Positions 23,259 to 31,742 of a stretch of DNA of 51,344 nt are shown piece by piece. The DNA is taken from the NCBI GenBank assembly GCA_964454015.1, contig CAYVQF010000042.1, positions 1-51,344 on the forward strand, read 5' to 3'. The notes under the pieces were generated by a model. The model was not told the DNA's origin. It saw nothing but the letters and a program-made list of their open reading frames with translations, and ran no database searches. Both the position numbers and the translations under genes were made by a program. The stretch is from CAYVQF01 sp964454015. GTDB lineage: Bacteria; Myxococcota_A; Bradymonadia; UBA4248. Positions within the stretch are counted from its first letter, which is position 1, and the number at the start of each line of letters is the position of its first letter.

Positions 23259-24160
23259 ATGAAGGAAGCGCTGTCGATTGAGGATGCCCTTGGAAATCTC
23301 GAGACCTGGCTCGACGCGCCAGGTTCCTATGCCGAGACCATCCCCTGGCTCGCGGCCATCCATGAGAGTGCGGACTACCCGCTGTACCGCGAGATGGTTT
23401 CGACGCGGGCCTCGGTGGCTTCTGCGACCATCGATGTGGATGTGGATCGTTTCCGGGGGCTAGCGCAACGGAGTGACATGGGCGCGCCGCCGCCGCAAGG
23501 TGCCCCGGGAGGTCAATGGGGCGCGCCGCCGCCGCAAGGTGCCCCGGGAGGTCAATGGGGCGCGCCGCCGCCGCAAGGTGCCCCGGGAGGTCAATGGGGC
23601 GCGCCGCCGCCGCAAGGTGCCCCGGGAGGTCAATGGGGCGCGCCGCCGCCGCAAGGTGCCCCGGGAGGTCAATGGGGCGCGCCGCCGCCGCAAGGTGCCC
23701 CGGGAGGTCAATGGGGCGCGCCGCCGCCGCAAGGTGCCCCGGGAGGTCAATGGGNNNNNNNNNNNNNNNNNNNNNNNNNNNNNNNNNNNNNNNNNNNNNN
23801 NNNNNNNNNNNNNNNNNNNNNNNNNNNNNNNNNNNNNNNNNNNNNNNNNNNNNNCCGCCGCCGCAAGGTGCTCCGGGAGGTCAATGGGGCGCGCCGCCGC
23901 CGCAAGGTGCCCCGGGAGGTCAATGGGGCGCGCCCGGTCATGGGCAGGCGCACTACCCCTTGGCGCGCCCTGGTGGTGGCTCGTTGGCTTGCGCTCGCTG
24001 CAATTCTGCGGCGGCCCCCATCGTGACCAGCAAGGTTACGACGGCGGGCTGGGTGGTCTTCGCGGTTTTGGCGCTGACCTTCACCTGTCTGTGTTGGATT
24101 CCACTGGTGACGATGAAAGAGACGGAGTATCGCTGCCCGCATTGTAGGGCTTTGCGCTGA
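23259..24160 (+). CDS. LITAF-like membrane zinc-ribbon protein with 13-residue repeats (interrupted by assembly gap)
   Basis: The N-terminus (MKEALSIEDALGNLETWLDA) is a helical region of ~70 residues. It is followed by tandem copies of a 13-residue Gly/Pro/Gln unit (GAPPPQGAPGGQW), seven before and one partial plus one full after the run of Ns. The C-terminus has ACARCNSAAAP, a hydrophobic stretch (TAGWVVFAVLALTFTCLCWI) and RCPHCRALR: two CxxC knuckles flanking a membrane-embedded helix, the pattern of the LITAF zinc-binding domain. LITAF domains anchor proteins to the cytoplasmic face of membranes; bacterial roles are unknown. The two sides of the gap are in different frames only because the 100 Ns are a placeholder. 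The start is uncertain (23178 and 23241 also in frame); 23259 follows GAGGAAAGAGGGG. Confidence 0.75.
23481..23926 (+). repeat. 39-bp tandem repeat array containing the sequence gap
   Basis: Seven apparently identical 39-base units run from 23481 to 23753, each encoding GAPPPQGAPGGQW. After the gap there is a 33-base partial unit (23855-23887, one silent change, GCT for GCC) and a full unit (23888-23926). The near-identity of copies explains the assembly break. Confidence 0.95.
23755..23854. other. Assembly gap, 100 Ns
   Basis: Exactly 100 Ns, the usual placeholder for unknown length. In an intact 39-base array the missing length would have to be 39n-34 bases (for example 83 or 122), so 100 cannot be the real size. 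Confidence 0.95.
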
Positions 24161-24218
24161 GTGGCAAGTCGCTGTGTGCCGCGATGGCTGACAGGCGATG
24201 GGAAGAAAGGGAGAGAGC

Positions 24219-26456
24219 ATGAAAGCGTGGCGAAATGATGCGGTGGCGAAGGTGAGTGGTCGGGCGCGTTATGCCGATGACTATAAGTTTCCTGGGATGT
24301 TGCATGCGGCGCCGGTGTACACGGACCACGTGCATGCTCGGATCATCGCGGTGCACACCGAGGAAGCGCAGGCCTGCGCCGGCGTGGTGGGGGTCTACAC
24401 CGCGGCCGATGCCCCAGGCAACGCCGTCTTCGGCCAGATTCAACGGGACTACGCGATGTTGGCCGGGGATCGCATCAGGATGCACGGCGACGTGGTGGCT
24501 CTGGTGGTCGCTGAGACTCGGGCCCAAGCGATGGCCGCGGCGGCCAAGGTGAGTGTCACCGCCGAAGCGCTGCCGCCGGTCCTGGACCCCGAGGAAGCTT
24601 TCAGAGATGAAGTGCTCATCCACCCCGAGAAGGGGACCAACCTCATCAACCATCACAAAGTGCGTACGGGAGATGTGGCGGCGGGCTTTGCCGAGTCGGC
24701 CTTGGTGCTGGAAGAGGTCTTTCAGACCCAGTTCGTCGAGCATGCTTACATCGAGCCCGAGTCGGCCGTGGCCGTGCCCGGGGACGATGGGGTGATGCGG
24801 ATCTATGGATCCATGCAGCATCCCTTCAGCACGCGGCGCTTCACGGCGACCCTCTTGGGGCTGCCCCTGAGTGACGTCGAGGTGATCACCATTCCCATGG
24901 GCGGTGGTTTTGGCGGCAAGGATGACACGGCGGCCATCGTCTCGGCTCGGGCGGCCCTGGCGGCGCGTCTGACGGGACGACCCGTGAAGCTGACCTACAC
25001 GCGGGAGTGGTCCATGCGTGAGAGCTATAAGCGCCATCCCTACAAGGTCTATTACAAGATGGGGGTGGGGGCCGACGGCAGCATCAAGGCGGCTGAAGTC
25101 AAGATCTTTGCCGATGGCGGCGCCTATTGCTCGGTGACGCCGTGGGTGACCTGGCGCTCTACGGTCCAGTGCTGTGGCCCCTATCAGGTGCCCAACGTGT
25201 GCTGCGACACCTACGGTGTGCACACCAACAACGTCTTTACCGGCGCGTTCCGCGGTTTTGGGTCGCCCCAGATGAACTTCATCGTGGAGCAGCTCGTGGA
25301 GCGCGCGGCCCAGAAGCTGGGCATGGACGAGATCGCCTTTAGGCGCCGCAACATGGTCACCCAAGGCTGCACGACCATCACCCAGCAGAAGCTGGACGGG
25401 CACACGGTGAGCTTGGAGCAGGCCTTGAGCGCCGTCATGGAAAAGATCGACTACGCCAACAAGCGGGCCCGCTGCGGTCAAGAGGCCGGCGATGGCGACG
25501 AGGTCTACGGCATTGGCCTCGCCATGTCCTATCGCGGGATGAGCTTGGGGGCCGAGGGCATCGATCTCTGCGCGGCCATCATCAATGGCCAGTTCGATGG
25601 TTCGATTTTGGTGGAGACAGGGATCCACGAGAACGGGCAGGGCTCGGAGTCGGCCATGGTGCTGTGCGCGGCAGAGCACCTCGGGGTGCGTCGCGAGCGC
25701 ATACGCTATCGCCGCTCTTCGACGTCGAACATCATGGACAGCGCGACCACCGTTGCGTCGCGCGGCACCTTGATGGGGACCAGCGCCATCGTGCTGGCGG
25801 CCAACAAGCTCAAGGCGCAGATGGCCGAGGTGCTGGCCCCGCAACTGCGCTGTGAGCCAGGGGAGGTGCGCTTCGCCGATGATTGTTTGCACGGCGCCGA
25901 GGGGCACCGCCTGACCTGGGATGAGGCGGTGTGGCAGATGTTTTTGCACCAGGAGCATCCCTACGCGGCGGCGACCTTCAAGGCCCCCGACGTGTCGTGG
26001 GATGAAGAGACGGGTCACGGGAATGCCTACTTTACCTGGGTCTATGGTTGTCAGGCCGTGGAGGTCATGGTCAACCGCAAGAGCGGCCAAGTGCGGCTGC
26101 TGCAGGCGGTGGCAGCCCACGACGTGGGCAAGGCGGTGAACCCGGCCATGCTCTTGGGGCAGATCTACGGCGGCATGACCCAGGGCTATGGCTATGCCCT
26201 GAAGGAAGAGGTGTTGATGAAAGATGGGCGCATCACCAACACCAACCTGGGCCGTTACAAGATCCCCAAGGCGGAGGACGTCCCAGATTTTCAGGCCATC
26301 GTCATCGAGAACCCCGACCCGATGTCGGCTTCGAAGGCGAAGGGCGTGGGTGAGCCCGCCCTGGAGTTGATGGCCCCGGCCATTGCCAACGCCGTGCGTC
26401 ACGCGACGGGACATGACTGTTTCCGCAAGCTCCCCCTGCGGGTCGAGCCTTTCTAG
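24219..26456 (+). CDS. Molybdenum hydroxylase large subunit (xanthine dehydrogenase family, XdhA type)
   Basis: A 745-residue protein of the molybdopterin-binding subunit family. It begins with the a/b-hammerhead domain (VSGRARYADDYKFPGMLHA). Cofactor motifs include GGGFGGKDDTAAIV, TGAFRGFGSPQMNF and, at the C-terminus, KGVGEPALELMAPAIANAV, whose Glu is the catalytic base in this family. The length matches E. coli XdhA. Family members hydroxylate purines, aldehydes or N-heterocycles; the substrate cannot be told from sequence. The start at 24219 has GGGAGAG just upstream. The 2Fe-2S subunit gene follows after 41 bases, but no FAD subunit gene is nearby. No maturation genes (XdhC/MoCo insertase types) are present either. 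Confidence 0.9.
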   Translation: MKAWRNDAVAKVSGRARYADDYKFPGMLHAAPVYTDHVHARIIAVHTEEAQACAGVVGVYTAADAPGNAVFGQIQRDYAMLAGDRIRMHGDVVALVVAETRAQAMAAAAKVSVTAEALPPVLDPEEAFRDEVLIHPEKGTNLINHHKVRTGDVAAGFAESALVLEEVFQTQFVEHAYIEPESAVAVPGDDGVMRIYGSMQHPFSTRRFTATLLGLPLSDVEVITIPMGGGFGGKDDTAAIVSARAALAARLTGRPVKLTYTREWSMRESYKRHPYKVYYKMGVGADGSIKAAEVKIFADGGAYCSVTPWVTWRSTVQCCGPYQVPNVCCDTYGVHTNNVFTGAFRGFGSPQMNFIVEQLVERAAQKLGMDEIAFRRRNMVTQGCTTITQQKLDGHTVSLEQALSAVMEKIDYANKRARCGQEAGDGDEVYGIGLAMSYRGMSLGAEGIDLCAAIINGQFDGSILVETGIHENGQGSESAMVLCAAEHLGVRRERIRYRRSSTSNIMDSATTVASRGTLMGTSAIVLAANKLKAQMAEVLAPQLRCEPGEVRFADDCLHGAEGHRLTWDEAVWQMFLHQEHPYAAATFKAPDVSWDEETGHGNAYFTWVYGCQAVEVMVNRKSGQVRLLQAVAAHDVGKAVNPAMLLGQIYGGMTQGYGYALKEEVLMKDGRITNTNLGRYKIPKAEDVPDFQAIVIENPDPMSASKAKGVGEPALELMAPAIANAVRHATGHDCFRKLPLRVEPF

Positions 26457-26497
26457 AGCCAAATGAGGGTGTGCCAAGAACTTTGAGGAGCTTGACG

Positions 26498-26968
26498 ATG
26501 CAAGTCACGATCAATGGCAAAATAGTAGCGCTCACCGCTGAGGATCTGGCCAAAGGGCTGCTGGATTATTTGCGGGAGGATTTGGATCTGACCGGGACCA
26601 AGAACGGTTGCAACGTGGGTGTCTGTGGTGCCTGTGTGGTGCTCGTGGACGACAAGCCGCAGCGCGCTTGTCGCCGCAAAGTGGTGGACGTGGTTGACAA
26701 AAAAGTGGTGACCATCGAAGGGATGAGCGACGCCCAAGGCGCCCTGCACCCCCTGCAGATCGCCTTCATCGAAGAAGGTGCGGTGCAGTGTGGCTTCTGT
26801 ACACCGGGGATGGTGATGAGCGCCCATGCCCTGCTCATGCAGCATGCCACGCCGTCGCGGGCCGAGGTGCGACGTGCCATCAACAACAACCTATGTCGTT
26901 GCACGGGTTATCAACAGATCGTGGACGCCGTGGTGGCTGCCGGGCCGGCCTATGCCAAGGACGCGTGA
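26498..26968 (+). CDS. 2Fe-2S subunit of molybdenum hydroxylase
   Basis: A 156-residue protein with both clusters of the family. The plant-type 2Fe-2S site is GCNVGVCGACVVLVDD with a further Cys in RACRRK, and the C-terminal four-helix cluster is CGFCTPGMVMSAHALL plus NNLCRCTGYQQIVDAV. It passes electrons from the molybdenum site to an acceptor. GAGGAG lies 8 bases before the ATG. Gene order large-small with no FAD subunit resembles the two-subunit members of the family (for example isoquinoline oxidoreductase type), which use other acceptors; those are usually periplasmic, but no Tat signal is seen here. Confidence 0.94.
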   Translation: MQVTINGKIVALTAEDLAKGLLDYLREDLDLTGTKNGCNVGVCGACVVLVDDKPQRACRRKVVDVVDKKVVTIEGMSDAQGALHPLQIAFIEEGAVQCGFCTPGMVMSAHALLMQHATPSRAEVRRAINNNLCRCTGYQQIVDAVVAAGPAYAKDA

Positions 26969-26969
26969 G

Positions 26970-27518
26970 TCAGTGATGGTGGTGGTGAGGATCGTTGGCT
27001 GAGTCCTCGAAGGTCTCGTGGAGCGTTCCCCGAGGGTGTTCGCCCGGGCCGTAGATGGAGTAGATCTTCAACGGCACGTCGCCGATGTTCATGACGTTGT
27101 GCCAGTAGCCGGCGGGAATGAAGACGGCCCAGTCGTCCTCGACTTCTTGGTCAAAGCTGAGGTTCTGGGGCCCCTTCCCCATGATGACCCGCGCCTTGCC
27201 GGCCTCGATGCGGATGAACTGATCGATGTCGTCGTGCTGCTCGCCGCCGATTTCGCCGCCGACGTCGATGGACATGAGGGTCATCTGCAGGAAGGAGCCC
27301 GTCCAGCGGGCGACGCGGAAGTGATCGTTGTGCAGGGTGTCTTCCTCGATGTCGATGGCCCAAGGTTGGGTGCCGAAATCGCGCGCTTCGGCACCTGCGA
27401 CGACGGCGTGGCCGTGGCTAGGCGTGGCAGCGTGCGGGGCAGCCCCCGAGCAGCCGGCCATGGTGAGGGCGAGGAGGAGGGTGTGGGGGGGCCAAGAGAT
27501 GTTGGCGATGGCGCGCAT
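26970..27518 (-). CDS. Cupin-domain lipoprotein with natural poly-His tail
   Basis: A 182-residue protein. The signal ends in LTMAGC (lipobox). The cupin fold shows motif 1 GEQHDDIDQFIRIEAGKARV and motif 2 PAGYWHNVMNIGD, giving His/Asp/Glu/His candidates for one metal ion. The protein ends in DPHHHHH, five consecutive histidines, which may add metal binding. The start at 27518 is supported by GGAGG 6 bases upstream; the longer frame to 27551 has no such site. It converges tail to tail with the 2Fe-2S gene, one base apart. Cytosolic homologues of this cupin type are common; the lipoprotein form is less so. Substrate unknown. Confidence 0.85.
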   Translation of the reverse strand: MRAIANISWPPHTLLLALTMAGCSGAAPHAATPSHGHAVVAGAEARDFGTQPWAIDIEEDTLHNDHFRVARWTGSFLQMTLMSIDVGGEIGGEQHDDIDQFIRIEAGKARVIMGKGPQNLSFDQEVEDDWAVFIPAGYWHNVMNIGDVPLKIYSIYGPGEHPRGTLHETFEDSANDPHHHHH

Positions 27519-27898
27519 GATGACCTCCGAGGGGAAAAGGGTCGCTCTCATCGCGCGCGTCTTGGCCAGGGTGGCCTCGATGTGTCACTTGAACAGGCCA
27601 CGAGAAAGGCCCCGCGCGAGGCGAGCCGATGTTTGAAGAAGGATAGGGATGCGCTGCGAGGGGGTCAAGACCTGACCTCCCTTGGCGCGGTCGTCATGGC
27701 GCGCGGCCGTGGCGTGGCAAGGCCAGTGATGGCAGCACCGAGGGGGTGGTTGCGTCCACTGCAGACGGCGGTGTTTCCCCACTGGTGGGCATGAACGGCG
27801 CTTTGGAATAAGATGCTGCGCACCGGAGGTGATGGTTCTTCCTGCCAGAGCGCGGCGCTGAGGTAGGGGTGTGGCGCTGGTCACAGGGGAAGCGCAGG
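27519..27898. other. Divergent intergenic region, cupin gene to NhaC-like gene
   Basis: About 380 bases. On the plus strand TGGGCA (27786-27791), 17 bases, TAAGAT (27809-27814) is a possible promoter for the NhaC-like gene. A short 9-codon frame (27832-27861) follows GGAGG but the spacing of 2 bases is too tight for good initiation. No RNA gene was recognised. Confidence 0.4.
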
Positions 27899-29992
27899 AT
27901 GTTCGAGTTAAAGAGATTGGTGAGAGGCAAGTGGATGCGCCACGCGTGCTTCGCCGGGACGCTGTTGGCGGTGGTGACGCTGTTGGCCCTAAGCGGCGGC
28001 GGTCGCGACCGCGCCCGCGCGGAGTCGTTGACGGCCGGGGCGCTGTTGCACCGCGCCTTCGATGACGGTGAGGTGGTGGCAGCCTCGGCCACGGCGGCCT
28101 GGTCTACCGTCAGGGGGGTGGTCCTTGCGGCTGGTTGGGAGGGCTTTTTCGGGTTGACCGAGGCGTCGCGACCACCGGTGTGGCTGGTCGTTGAAGGTGA
28201 CACCGCCATGGCTGGAGCGTTGCAGGCGGCGGCCCGTCAGGGAGGCGTGCTGCCCGTAGCACCTGAGCGCGTGGCCCTTGGGCGCTTGCGCTTGCGGACG
28301 CAGCCGGCGGCCCAGGGGCATCTGGTCTTGCAGGTGATGTGGGAGGGGCGCGGCGCGGGCGCGGCAGTGGGCAGTGCGCGGGCTCAGGAGGTGGTCGCCA
28401 GCCGGATCGCTGGCCCATGGTGGTCCATCCTGCCGCCGTTGTTGGCGATACTGTTGGCGGTCTTTTACGGCAAGGCGCTCCTGGCGCTGGTGAGCGCCGT
28501 GCTCTTGGGGGCGGCTCTCACCTATGGATTCGAGCCGACCACCGTGCTGTACCACGCGTTGGTGACCTATGTTCTGGGGGCGCTCACGGACGAGTTCAAG
28601 CTCTACGTGCTGGGTTTCACCATGGCGCTGGTGGGGATGGTGCAGGTCACGGCGCGTTCTGGCGGCAACCAAGGGCTCATCGACCTGGTGGGGCGCATCG
28701 CCAAGACGGCGCGCTCGACGCGGGTGGCCGTGGCCTGCATGGGTCTGTGCGTGTTCTTCGACGATTACGCGAACACCTTGGTGGTGGGGACCTCGGCGCG
28801 GCCGATGACGGACAAGATGCGCATCAGTCGGGAGAAGCTGGCCTATATCGTGGACTCGACGGCCGCGCCCATCGCCGGGCTGGCGATCATCTCGACCTGG
28901 GTAGGCTATGAGGTCGGTCTTTTCGACGCGCTGTCCACGGACCTGAACTTGGGGCTGTCGGGCTTCGAGATCCTTTTGACCGTGTTGCCAATGCGCTTTT
29001 ACTGCCTCTTGACCATCGTCTTCGTGCTGTGTTGCGCCATCTCAGGGCGCGATTTTGGTCCCATGCTCGCCGCCGAGCGCCAGGCCCTGGCCCACGGCGT
29101 GCGGGGGGCGACGTCGCCGCAAGCGCAGAAGGCCATGGCTCGGGTGGCGCAGAAGGAGGGGGTGCCGGCCCGGTGGTACAACGCGGCCATTCCCGTGGCG
29201 GTCACCCTCGCGGGCGTCGTGGTGGGCATCGCCTGGGATGGGACGCAGGTGATGCTGGCAGAGGGGGGGGTGGGGCCGAACCTGGCCACCTTCGACGGTT
29301 GGCGCCAGGCCTTCTCCGTGGCCGACAACGGTTGGGTCCTCTTTTGGGCGGCCGTGGCGGGCTCGGTGGCGGCCATTGCATTGGCCATGACGCAGGGGCT
29401 GTTGACCCTGGGCGAGTCGGTGGCGGCTTGGAGTAACGGGGTGCGGATGATGGTCATTGCCGTGGCGATTCTGATACTGGCCTGGTGCATGCAGGCGGTG
29501 ACGGAGGACCTGGGGACGTCTTTTTACCTGGTGTCTGTGCTCGAGCCCCTGATCGTTCCCGCCGTGTTGCCCGTGGCGGTCTTCTTGGCGGCGGCGGCGG
29601 TGGCTTTCGCCACGGGGACGAGCTGGGGCACCATGGGGATCTTGATGCCGGCCCTCATACCGCTGGCCTGGATGATCTCCGGTGACATGGGGCTGACCCT
29701 TTTGTGCATGGGGGCCATCCTGGACGGGGCCATTTTCGGGGATCACTGTTCGCCCATCAGCGACACGACGGTGATGAGTTCGCTGGCGACCCATTGCGAC
29801 CACCTGGCGCACGTGCGGACGCAGGCCCCCTACGCGGTGGTGGTGATGGCCATCGCCGTTGGGGTGGGTTACGCCTTGCTGCCGCAGGGTTTGCCCCTGT
29901 GGGGGGTCTTTGTCCTGGGGATTGGGCTGATCCTGGCGGTCTTCGTGGTGATCGGGCGCCCCATCGCGCCGCCCTTGACCCAAGCGCGCTGA
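27899..29992 (+). CDS. NhaC-family Na+/H+ antiporter-like membrane protein with extracytoplasmic N-terminal domain
   Basis: A ~697-residue protein. Residues 10-35 are a signal or first helix. About 130 soluble residues follow (including VWLVVEGDTAMAGALQAAAR), then ~11 membrane helices beginning with WWSILPPLLAILLAVFYGKALLA, the NhaC-family entry motif. Conserved segments include VFFDDYANTLVVG, DSTAAPIAGLAIISTWVGYE, TGTSWGTMGILMP and GDHCSPISDTTVMSS, all typical of the family, whose members exchange Na+ (or organic acids) for protons. The soluble insert between the first two helices has no assigned role. GTG 27869 is an alternative start; 27899 has AGGGGAA upstream. It is a second, unrelated cation antiporter in this window beside Mrp. 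Confidence 0.88.
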   Translation: MFELKRLVRGKWMRHACFAGTLLAVVTLLALSGGGRDRARAESLTAGALLHRAFDDGEVVAASATAAWSTVRGVVLAAGWEGFFGLTEASRPPVWLVVEGDTAMAGALQAAARQGGVLPVAPERVALGRLRLRTQPAAQGHLVLQVMWEGRGAGAAVGSARAQEVVASRIAGPWWSILPPLLAILLAVFYGKALLALVSAVLLGAALTYGFEPTTVLYHALVTYVLGALTDEFKLYVLGFTMALVGMVQVTARSGGNQGLIDLVGRIAKTARSTRVAVACMGLCVFFDDYANTLVVGTSARPMTDKMRISREKLAYIVDSTAAPIAGLAIISTWVGYEVGLFDALSTDLNLGLSGFEILLTVLPMRFYCLLTIVFVLCCAISGRDFGPMLAAERQALAHGVRGATSPQAQKAMARVAQKEGVPARWYNAAIPVAVTLAGVVVGIAWDGTQVMLAEGGVGPNLATFDGWRQAFSVADNGWVLFWAAVAGSVAAIALAMTQGLLTLGESVAAWSNGVRMMVIAVAILILAWCMQAVTEDLGTSFYLVSVLEPLIVPAVLPVAVFLAAAAVAFATGTSWGTMGILMPALIPLAWMISGDMGLTLLCMGAILDGAIFGDHCSPISDTTVMSSLATHCDHLAHVRTQAPYAVVVMAIAVGVGYALLPQGLPLWGVFVLGIGLILAVFVVIGRPIAPPLTQAR

Positions 29993-30132
29993 GGCCGGTG
30001 AGGCTTGCGTTGGTCCTTGGGGGGATTTGTGCGTTTGCCGCTTGACGAGATGGGCAATCGTGGCAAATAGCAATGGGCACGGTGAGGCCGCGCGTCGGTG
30101 ACGCACCTCCCTTCGCCGTATCAAGGTGATTC

Positions 30133-30690
30133 GTGAAGAAGACAGACCGAAAGAGCCAGATCGTCAACTATCTGTTTTTGGCAGGGATCGTGGCGTTGAT
30201 CGCCGGCAATGTGGTGTGGGTGCTCAAGCGGGATGGTGTCCCTGGCTTGCAGTTGAATGCGGCGGCGCCGGGCTTCGTTTTGCCCGTGGTTAACCCGGCG
30301 CCGCACCTGGGTGATGAGGTCGATCTCGCGTCTCTGGTAGGCAAGGTGGTGGTCCTCGATTTTTTCTCGACGACCTGCCGTTCGTGCCGCAACGCCTTCC
30401 CGGCCCTCGAGTCACTCTACCGCAGCGTGGATCCAGAAGAGGTGGCCGTGCTGGTGATCGCCAGCGAGCCGATGAGCGCCGCGCGGGGGCGTCAGGCGCT
30501 GGAGAAGTTTTTGCGCGAAGGGTCTTACACCGTGCCCATTCTGCAGGATGACGACCGCACCTTTAGGGCCTACGGGATCGCGTCCATTCCGACGGTGGTG
30601 CTCATCGATCGCGGTGGGAAGGTCGCCAAGATCTGGAGCGGCGGCGTGGCGAAGGCGGAGCTGCAAGGGGCGGTGGAGGCCTTGCTGTGA
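30133..30690 (+). CDS. TlpA/ResA-like membrane-anchored thioredoxin
   Basis: A 185-residue protein starting at GTG. Residues 12-32 form an uncleaved membrane anchor, and the rest is an AhpC/TSA-type thioredoxin fold. The active site is Cys82-Arg-Ser-Cys85 in DFFSTTCRSCRNAFPALESL, and the cis-Pro loop is GIASIPTVVLIDRGG. Such proteins reduce disulfides on the outer face of the inner membrane, for example in cytochrome c maturation. CRSC differs from the usual CPPC/CEPC of ResA. The two ArsA-type genes follow 119 bases downstream on the same strand. Confidence 0.9.
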   Translation: MKKTDRKSQIVNYLFLAGIVALIAGNVVWVLKRDGVPGLQLNAAAPGFVLPVVNPAPHLGDEVDLASLVGKVVVLDFFSTTCRSCRNAFPALESLYRSVDPEEVAVLVIASEPMSAARGRQALEKFLREGSYTVPILQDDDRTFRAYGIASIPTVVLIDRGGKVAKIWSGGVAKAELQGAVEALL

Positions 30691-30809
30691 AGCGGGGTGC
30701 GGCGATGGCGCTTTGTCTGCGGAGGCTTGTCGCCCGTTCTTCCTAGTGGCATTGTGGCCGCGCACCGCGCGATGGCGGTGTTCATTCGTGTTTTTCGAAG
30801 CCGGTGTTC

Positions 30810-31742
30810 ATGCAATCTCCAGCACCCTCTGCCTCGACAACCAGTTCAGGACTTCGCTTGGCGCCAGCGGTGATGGTGACCGGCAAGGGTGGCGTGGGCA
30901 AGACGACCGTTGCTGCGGCCCTGGCCCTGGCCGGCACGCGTCAAGGGCGCGGCGGGGTGCTGGTGGAGTTCAGCGACGGTGACGCGGGCTCACGGGCCTT
31001 GGGGCCCTATGCGGCAGAAGTGGAGCACCTGGTGATTTCGCCGGACGATGCCATCACGCGAGCGGCGGGTCCTCTTTTGGGATCCACGCTCCTGGCCAAG
31101 CTCGTCCTCGGTAATTTTGCCATGCGGCGTCTGGTGCGAGCGGCGCCGGCGTTGCGTGAATTGGCCATGCTGGAGTCGGTGCGGCAGATCGTGGAGGAGC
31201 GTCCTGGGCGCCGGGTGGTGGTGGACATGCCGGCGACGGGGCACGGGCTGGCGTGGCTGCGGGTGCCGGCCCAGATGGCGGCGATCACTTCCCCCGGACC
31301 CTTTCGCACTTTGGTGGAGAAGGTGAACCGCGACCTGATGGGTCCCGGGCGGTGTTCGGTGGTGGTGGTGACGCTCCCCGAGACTTTGGTCCTCAGGGAG
31401 ACCGTCGAGTTGTGCCAAGGGATGATGCAGGAGGTGGGGCTAGACCCGGCCTGCTTGGTGATCAACCAGATGCCCAGTGTCATCGCAGCGTCGGCCCTGG
31501 CGGAGGTGCAACGCATGGTCGCCGAGGGTGATGCCCTTGGCCTGAATCCGGCGCTGCAGGCGGCGCTGAAGCGGGCGCAGGCGTTGCTCGAGGCGCGGCA
31601 CCACGCGCGGCTGCTCGCGGCGACGGCTCTGCGGGATGCCCTCGATGGCGTGAGCATCGAGCCGGTGATCCTGCCGCTGTCACCGCATGATCCGACGGCA
31701 TCGGCCGTGGCGGGTTGGCTCATGGACGGGGGGCTGAGATGA
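30810..31742 (+). CDS. ArsA/GET3-family ATPase, first of a pair
   Basis: A 310-residue P-loop ATPase. The deviant Walker A is MVTGKGGVGKTTVAAALALA near residue 24, and the ArsA/GET3 signature appears as VVDMPATGHGLAWL (family form DTAPTGHTLRLL). The middle region carries a SPGPFRTLVEKVNRDL segment. No ArsB-type permease or arsR is nearby, so arsenite efflux is unlikely; GET3-like membrane-protein targeting or another assembly role fits better. The start is unclear: ATG 30810 and GTG 30804 both lack a strong Shine-Dalgarno. Its stop overlaps the next ATPase start as ATGA, implying a heterodimer. Confidence 0.87.
   Translation: MQSPAPSASTTSSGLRLAPAVMVTGKGGVGKTTVAAALALAGTRQGRGGVLVEFSDGDAGSRALGPYAAEVEHLVISPDDAITRAAGPLLGSTLLAKLVLGNFAMRRLVRAAPALRELAMLESVRQIVEERPGRRVVVDMPATGHGLAWLRVPAQMAAITSPGPFRTLVEKVNRDLMGPGRCSVVVVTLPETLVLRETVELCQGMMQEVGLDPACLVINQMPSVIAASALAEVQRMVAEGDALGLNPALQAALKRAQALLEARHHARLLAATALRDALDGVSIEPVILPLSPHDPTASAVAGWLMDGGLR

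Noticed and set aside
23481..23926. Direct repeats resembling a CRISPR array
   Set aside because: Units are contiguous, in frame and without spacers; they encode a protein repeat.
24081..26477. A 798-codon open frame on the minus strand
   Set aside because: It is antisense to the molybdenum hydroxylase large subunit, which carries all family motifs.
27832..27861. Nine-codon leader peptide before the NhaC-like gene
   Set aside because: The GGAGG is only 2 bases from the ATG, too close for efficient initiation, and the peptide has no attenuator features.
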